Of a stretch of DNA of 17,808 nucleotides, positions 14,003-17,808 are shown piece by piece. The stretch lies in the NCBI GenBank assembly GCA_004378665.1, contig SOIA01000339.1:1-17808 (forward strand), written 5' to 3'. Source of the stretch: Candidatus Aminicenantota bacterium (lineage in GTDB: Bacteria; Acidobacteriota; Aminicenantia; Aminicenantales; Aminicenantaceae). The notes below the pieces were generated by a model. The model was not told the DNA's origin. It did not search any database and worked only from the letters and a program-made list of their open reading frames with translations. Numbering within the stretch: position 1 is the first letter of the stretch; each line of letters begins with the position of its first letter. A program made the translations under genes and the position numbers.

Positions 14003-15764
14003 GATTATCCGTGTCGCTGGCCCACTCGTGGTGGCGTCGAGCTGCTTGGGCGCCAAAATGTACGATATGGTGAAGATCGGAGAAATGGAACTCATCGGAG
14101 AAATAATCGAGCTCAGAGAGGACCTGGCCTTCATCCAGGTCTACGAAGACACGACAGGCATCGGTCCAGAAGAGCCCGTGTTTTTAACCGGACAGCCCTT
14201 GAGTGTCGAGCTGGGGCCGGGTTTGATCAGCTCCATCTATGACGGCATCCAGAGGCCCCTGGATATCATCAGGGCCAAGGAGGGAGACTTTGTGCCACGA
14301 GGTGTCGAAGTGCCGCCTCTGGACCGGGAGAAAAAGTGGGAATTCATTCCACTGGTGAAGAAAGGCCAGGAGGTTAAAGAGGGAGACTTTTTGGGAGAAG
14401 TCCAGGAGACTCCCCTTCTTATGCATAAGATCATGGTTCCTGTGGGATTGTCAGGAAAGATCGCGGAGATTAAAAAAGGAAAATTCGTTGTTGAAGAGAC
14501 CATCGCAAGGATCCAAACAGGAAAGAACATGATGGATGTTAAGATGTTCCAGACGTGGTCGGTCCGCAGAAGCAGGGAAGTCCATGAAAGACTTATGCCT
14601 GACGAGCCTCTGACCACAGGACAGAGAGTCCTCGACACACTTTTCCCCCTGGCAAAGGGAGGAACGGGGTGTATTCCGGGTCCGTTCGGCAGCGGTAAAA
14701 CCGTGGTCCAGCATCAGCTCGCAAAATGGTCGGACGCCCAGATCATCGTTTTTGTGGCCTGCGGAGAGAGGGGGAATGAAGTGGCGGACCTGCTCCTCAG
14801 CTTCCCGGAGCTTGATGACCCCCATACCGGACGTCCGCTCTTAGAGAGGACGGTCATGATCGCCAACACATCGAACATGCCTGTTGCGGCACGAGAGGCC
14901 TCGATTTACACAGGTATGACCATCGCGGAGTACTTCCGGGATATGGGGTATTCGGTAGCCCTGATGGCGGATTCTACCAGCCGCTGGGCAGAAGCTTTGC
15001 GAGAAATTTCAGGACGCATGGAGGAGATGCCGGGCGAGGAAGCCTATCCCGCGTATCTAGCCAGCCGTATTGCTGAGTTCTACGAACGGGCTGGGAAAGT
15101 GGTTTGTTTAGGCTCGGACAATCGAATCGGAGCCCTGAGCGTTATGGGCGCAGTTTCTCCACCAGGAGGTGATTTATCCGACCCGGTTGTTCAAGCCACT
15201 CTGAAGGTGGTCAAAGTCTTCTGGGCTCTGGATGACAGGCTGGCCAACATGCGGCATTTTCCGGCTATTAACTGGTTGTTGAGCTATTCTCTGTATGTGG
15301 AGAACATCAAAGATTATTTAAACACCAAGGTTGCAGAGGATTTCATCAGCATCAGACAGGAAGCCATGCAGCTTCTGGAGGAGGAATCAGAGCTGCAGGA
15401 GATTGCGAGACTCGTCGGTGTGGAATCCCTGTCGCCCAGAGAACGGCTGATTCTGGAGTCGGCTCGGTCTATCCGGGAGGACTTCCTCCATCAAAATGCC
15501 TTCCATCCACAGGACACCTACACATCGATGAGGATGCAGTATCTGATGATCCGCATAATCTTGCATTTTCACCATTCGGGAATGAATGCGTTGGAGGAGG
15601 GGAAGAGCCTGGATGAAATTTTGAAACTGGAGGTTAGGGAGAAGATTTCCAAGATGAAATTTCTTCCTGTCGATGACCCAGGCCTTCTGGAATCATACAT
15701 TGAAGTCGACAATGCCTTCAAAAAACTGTTACAGAAGAAAGGATCGAGAGAGGACAATGTATAA
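13989..15764 (+). CDS. V/A-type ATPase catalytic subunit A
   Basis: This is the ATP-hydrolysing subunit of the A3B3 head (591 residues). The N-terminal beta-barrel (GKIIRVAGPLVVAS) leads into the non-homologous insert typical of A (about 110-190). The nucleotide-binding domain has P-loop GPFGSGKT (231-238, Lys237) and the catalytic Glu260 in ACGERGNE. MADSTSRWAEALREISGRM and PGEEAYPAYL follow, then a helical C-terminal domain. All catalytic residues are present. The frame is open upstream to a TTG at 13938, but MKQGKIIRVAGP at 13989 is the clear start, since the earlier part only overlaps subunit F. It ends 8 bases inside subunit B. The motor could run in either direction. Nothing in this subunit decides between pump and synthase. 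Confidence 0.98.
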   Translation: MKQGKIIRVAGPLVVASSCLGAKMYDMVKIGEMELIGEIIELREDLAFIQVYEDTTGIGPEEPVFLTGQPLSVELGPGLISSIYDGIQRPLDIIRAKEGDFVPRGVEVPPLDREKKWEFIPLVKKGQEVKEGDFLGEVQETPLLMHKIMVPVGLSGKIAEIKKGKFVVEETIARIQTGKNMMDVKMFQTWSVRRSREVHERLMPDEPLTTGQRVLDTLFPLAKGGTGCIPGPFGSGKTVVQHQLAKWSDAQIIVFVACGERGNEVADLLLSFPELDDPHTGRPLLERTVMIANTSNMPVAAREASIYTGMTIAEYFRDMGYSVALMADSTSRWAEALREISGRMEEMPGEEAYPAYLASRIAEFYERAGKVVCLGSDNRIGALSVMGAVSPPGGDLSDPVVQATLKVVKVFWALDDRLANMRHFPAINWLLSYSLYVENIKDYLNTKVAEDFISIRQEAMQLLEEESELQEIARLVGVESLSPRERLILESARSIREDFLHQNAFHPQDTYTSMRMQYLMIRIILHFHHSGMNALEEGKSLDEILKLEVREKISKMKFLPVDDPGLLESYIEVDNAFKKLLQKKGSREDNV

Positions 15765-17133
15765 AGAGTATTTGACTGTTTCCAATATTGTTGGTCCTTT
15801 GGTAATCGTTGAGAAGATCAGGGATGTCAAATACGGTGAGCTGGTGGAAATCGAAGCTGCAGGAGGCTTTTTGCGGCGGGGAACAGTGCTGGACATCTCG
15901 ACAGAGAGAGCCATCGTCCAGGTCTTTGAGGGGACCGTCGGTCTGGGTGTCGAAAAGTCCAAGGTGAGGTTTCTCGGACGGTCTCAAACACTCGCTGTTT
16001 CAGAGGAGATTGTCGGTCGGATCTTTGATGGTTCGGGGAGGCCGAAGGACCACGGGCCTCAAATCATCGCCAAGAAAATGCTGGATATCATAGGCAGTCC
16101 GATAAATCCTGTTTCGCGGGATTACCCGTCTGAGTTTATTCAAACCGGTATATCCTCAATTGATGGGATGAATCCCCTTGTTAGAGGTCAGAAGCTTCCC
16201 CTGTTCTCCGGAAGCGGTCTTCCGCATGCCCGGATCGCGGCCCAGATCGCCCGACAGGCCGTCGTGCTGGGCAAAGAGGAAAAATTTGCCGTGGTTTTCG
16301 GAGCGATGGGAATCACGTTCGAAGAGGCGAATTTCTTCATCGAAGATTTCCGGAATACCGGCGCATTGGAGAGAGCCGTGCTCTTTCTCAACCTGGCGAA
16401 CGAGCCCCCGATCGAACGAATCGCTACGCCGCGTTTGGCTTTGACCTGCGCGGAATACCTCGCTTTTGAGCTGGATATGCATGTCCTTGTGATTTTGGTG
16501 GATATGACCTTTTATGCCGAGGCTCTCCGGGAGATTTCTGCTGCCCGGAAAGAGATTCCAGGACGGAGAGGGTACCCCGGCTACCTCTATACGGACCTGG
16601 CGTCCATGTATGAGAGAGCGGGAAGGATCAAAGGGAAAGCAGGCTCGATAACTCTTATTCCGATTCTCACCATGCCTGAAGACGACAAAACACACCCGAT
16701 TGCTGACCTGACAGGCTACATCACGGAAGGACAGATCATGCTCAGCCGGGAGATTCACCGGAAAGGAATCTATCCCCCCATAGACGTGCTCCCCAGCCTT
16801 TCCCGGCTTAAAGACAAAGGAATCGGTGAGGGGAAAACGCGGGAAGACCATGCGGATGTTCTCAACCAGCTCTTCGCATGTTACGCTCGTGGGAAAGAAG
16901 CCAGGGAGCTGTCCTTGATCCTGGGGGAGGCCGCCCTGAGCGACCTGGATAAGCTGTACTTGAAGTTTGCAGAACTTTTCGAGGATGAGTTTGTGAGGCA
17001 GGGTGAGTTTGAGTCCCGATCCATACAGGATACCCTGGATGTGGGGTGGAAACTTCTCTTTACGATTCCGAGGCAGGAACTCAAGAGGATTCGTCCGGAG
17101 TATTTGGAAAAATATTATGCTGAAGAAAAATGA
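15757..17133 (+). CDS. V/A-type ATPase regulatory subunit B
   Basis: This is the non-catalytic nucleotide-binding-fold subunit of the head (458 residues). It begins with the beta-barrel YLTVSNIVGPLVIVE and has a P-loop remnant without GKT (FSGSGLPHARIAAQIARQA), which is why B does not hydrolyse ATP. It then has FEEANFF, GRRGYPGYLYTDLASMYERAG and the arginine-finger loop DVLPSLSRL, with Arg350 reaching into the neighbouring A active site. An earlier in-frame ATG at 15673 lies deep in the A gene. The ATG at 15757 is taken because it gives the family's usual N-terminus and follows GAGAGAGGA. Its TGA overlaps the subunit D ATG (ATGA, 17130-17133). Confidence 0.98.
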   Translation: MYKEYLTVSNIVGPLVIVEKIRDVKYGELVEIEAAGGFLRRGTVLDISTERAIVQVFEGTVGLGVEKSKVRFLGRSQTLAVSEEIVGRIFDGSGRPKDHGPQIIAKKMLDIIGSPINPVSRDYPSEFIQTGISSIDGMNPLVRGQKLPLFSGSGLPHARIAAQIARQAVVLGKEEKFAVVFGAMGITFEEANFFIEDFRNTGALERAVLFLNLANEPPIERIATPRLALTCAEYLAFELDMHVLVILVDMTFYAEALREISAARKEIPGRRGYPGYLYTDLASMYERAGRIKGKAGSITLIPILTMPEDDKTHPIADLTGYITEGQIMLSREIHRKGIYPPIDVLPSLSRLKDKGIGEGKTREDHADVLNQLFACYARGKEARELSLILGEAALSDLDKLYLKFAELFEDEFVRQGEFESRSIQDTLDVGWKLLFTIPRQELKRIRPEYLEKYYAEEK

Positions 17134-17741
17134 GACTTTCTGTTAACCCGAACAGGATGGAGCTTCTCCGCCTCCGCCGACGTCTTGTTCTGGCAGAGAG
17201 GGGGCACAAGCTTCTCAAGGATAAACTTGAAGCGATCATGCGGCGTTTTCTCCTGCTCATGCGTCGGCTTTTTGAACTCCAGGACAGCATCAGCGCAAAA
17301 ATGAAAAAGGCGTTTCTGTCCTTCGCGTTCGTCCGCACCCGTTCCTCCCACAAAGAGCTGGAAAGGCTGATCCCAGAAGGCAAACTGGTCTTGGCTCCGA
17401 AGAAGGAAAGGATTTTCAACATCTCTATTCCTCAATTTGAGATAGAGGAAAAGGAAATCTCTGATTATGACTTTGTCAAAACGGAAAGCGAGCTCGATAT
17501 CGGTGTCAAGAAAATACAGGAGATACTCGAGGACTTAATGGAGATGTCGCGGCTCTGGAAGGCTGTCGAACTTCTCTCCCATGAGATTGAGATCACCCGC
17601 CGCCGTGTCAATGCCCTGGAACACATCCTGATCCCCAGCATCAAGGAAACCGTCAGCTACATCTCCAGCCGATTGGAGGAAATGGAGCGCTCCTATCAGG
17701 TCCAGCTCATGCGGGTGAAGGAGATCGTCCGCAAACATTAA
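17130..17741 (+). CDS. V/A-type ATPase central shaft subunit D
   Basis: This 203-residue shaft protein is the counterpart of F-ATPase gamma and rotates inside A3B3. Long N- and C-terminal helices form the antiparallel coiled coil. The first contains NPNRMELLRLRRRLVLAERG and HKLLKDKLEAIMRRF, family-typical for D. The last runs through RRRVNALEHILIPSIKETVSYI to REEIVRK-like residues, here VKEIVRKH. A less conserved middle (about 80-120) would bind subunit F. Length matches the family (200-220). It is the last gene of the operon and its TAA at 17739-17741 overlaps the stop of an apparent convergent frame, leaving no room for an intergenic terminator. Confidence 0.95.
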   Translation: MRLSVNPNRMELLRLRRRLVLAERGHKLLKDKLEAIMRRFLLLMRRLFELQDSISAKMKKAFLSFAFVRTRSSHKELERLIPEGKLVLAPKKERIFNISIPQFEIEEKEISDYDFVKTESELDIGVKKIQEILEDLMEMSRLWKAVELLSHEIEITRRRVNALEHILIPSIKETVSYISSRLEEMERSYQVQLMRVKEIVRKH

Positions 17742-17808
17742 TCATAGAGCAAGTACTTCTGGCGCTTCTGCTTGAAAATTTCCTCTTCTTCGATCATTCG
17801 CGAGAAGA
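17738..17808 (-). CDS. Possible 3' end of a convergent gene (5' part outside window)
   Basis: On the minus strand a frame is open from the window edge for 22 codons and ends in TAA at 17740-17738. The visible residues are charged and coding-like (RMIEEEEIFKQKRQKYLLYD). It would overlap the last bases of subunit D tail to tail. The fragment is too short to identify, and chance openness cannot be excluded. Confidence 0.4.
   Translation of the reverse strand, partial: FSRMIEEEEIFKQKRQKYLLYD

Noticed and set aside
16156..16851. 231-codon minus-strand frame opposite ATPase subunit B
   Set aside because: It is antisense to a highly conserved gene, has no recognisable domain, and is explained by the codon composition of the opposite strand.

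Overview
The window looks like a chromosome segment from a bacterium with mid-range GC. Bacterial features include Shine-Dalgarno sites (for example AAGGAGGAGG before subunit K), sigma-70-like promoters, and queuosine-precursor and cell-envelope genes. The phylum cannot be fixed from the sequence. A complete archaeal/Thermus-type V/A-ATPase operon next to a queCDE cluster and Thr-type sulfatase-fold proteins would fit a deep-branching or uncultured lineage (Aminicenantota is a guess only).

Layout. (1) 1-236, plus strand: the 3' end of an EamA/DMT transporter. (2) 6148-327, minus strand: a four-gene envelope-glycan operon, in transcription order a GT-C glycosyltransferase with a TPR-like tail, an FAD-dependent amine-oxidase/mutase-like flavoprotein, a GtrA-type small flippase-like protein, and a membrane-anchored sulfatase-fold enzyme with Thr at the nucleophile position. 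(3) 8012-6375, minus strand: queC-queD-queE, which makes preQ0. (4) 8013-9669: an accessory stretch with divergent promoters, an unrecognised protein built of about four alpha/beta repeats (8454-9269), and two 200-bp copies of one structured inverted-repeat element lying exactly 1200 bp apart. (5) 9670-17741, plus strand: a nine-gene V/A-type ATPase operon in the order H-I-K-E-C-F-A-B-D. (6) 17738-17808, minus strand: probably the 3' end of a convergent gene.

How the genes work together. The nine ATPase genes encode a whole rotary machine: catalytic head A3B3, rotor D-F-C, K ring, stator H-E and membrane subunit I. They are packed with short stop/start overlaps. Subunit K carries the full set of residues that bind sodium in Enterococcus hirae NtpK, so a sodium-coupled enzyme is predicted. 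The minus-strand envelope genes together suggest transfer of lipid-linked sugars and phospho- or sulfo-group decoration outside the membrane.

The most unusual feature is the 200-bp element pair. Copy 2 has near-perfect terminal inverted repeats and a perfect 9-bp target duplication. Copy 1 has a decayed 7/9 duplication. The interior can fold into a four-arm junction, and differences between the copies fall mostly in loops or preserve pairing.
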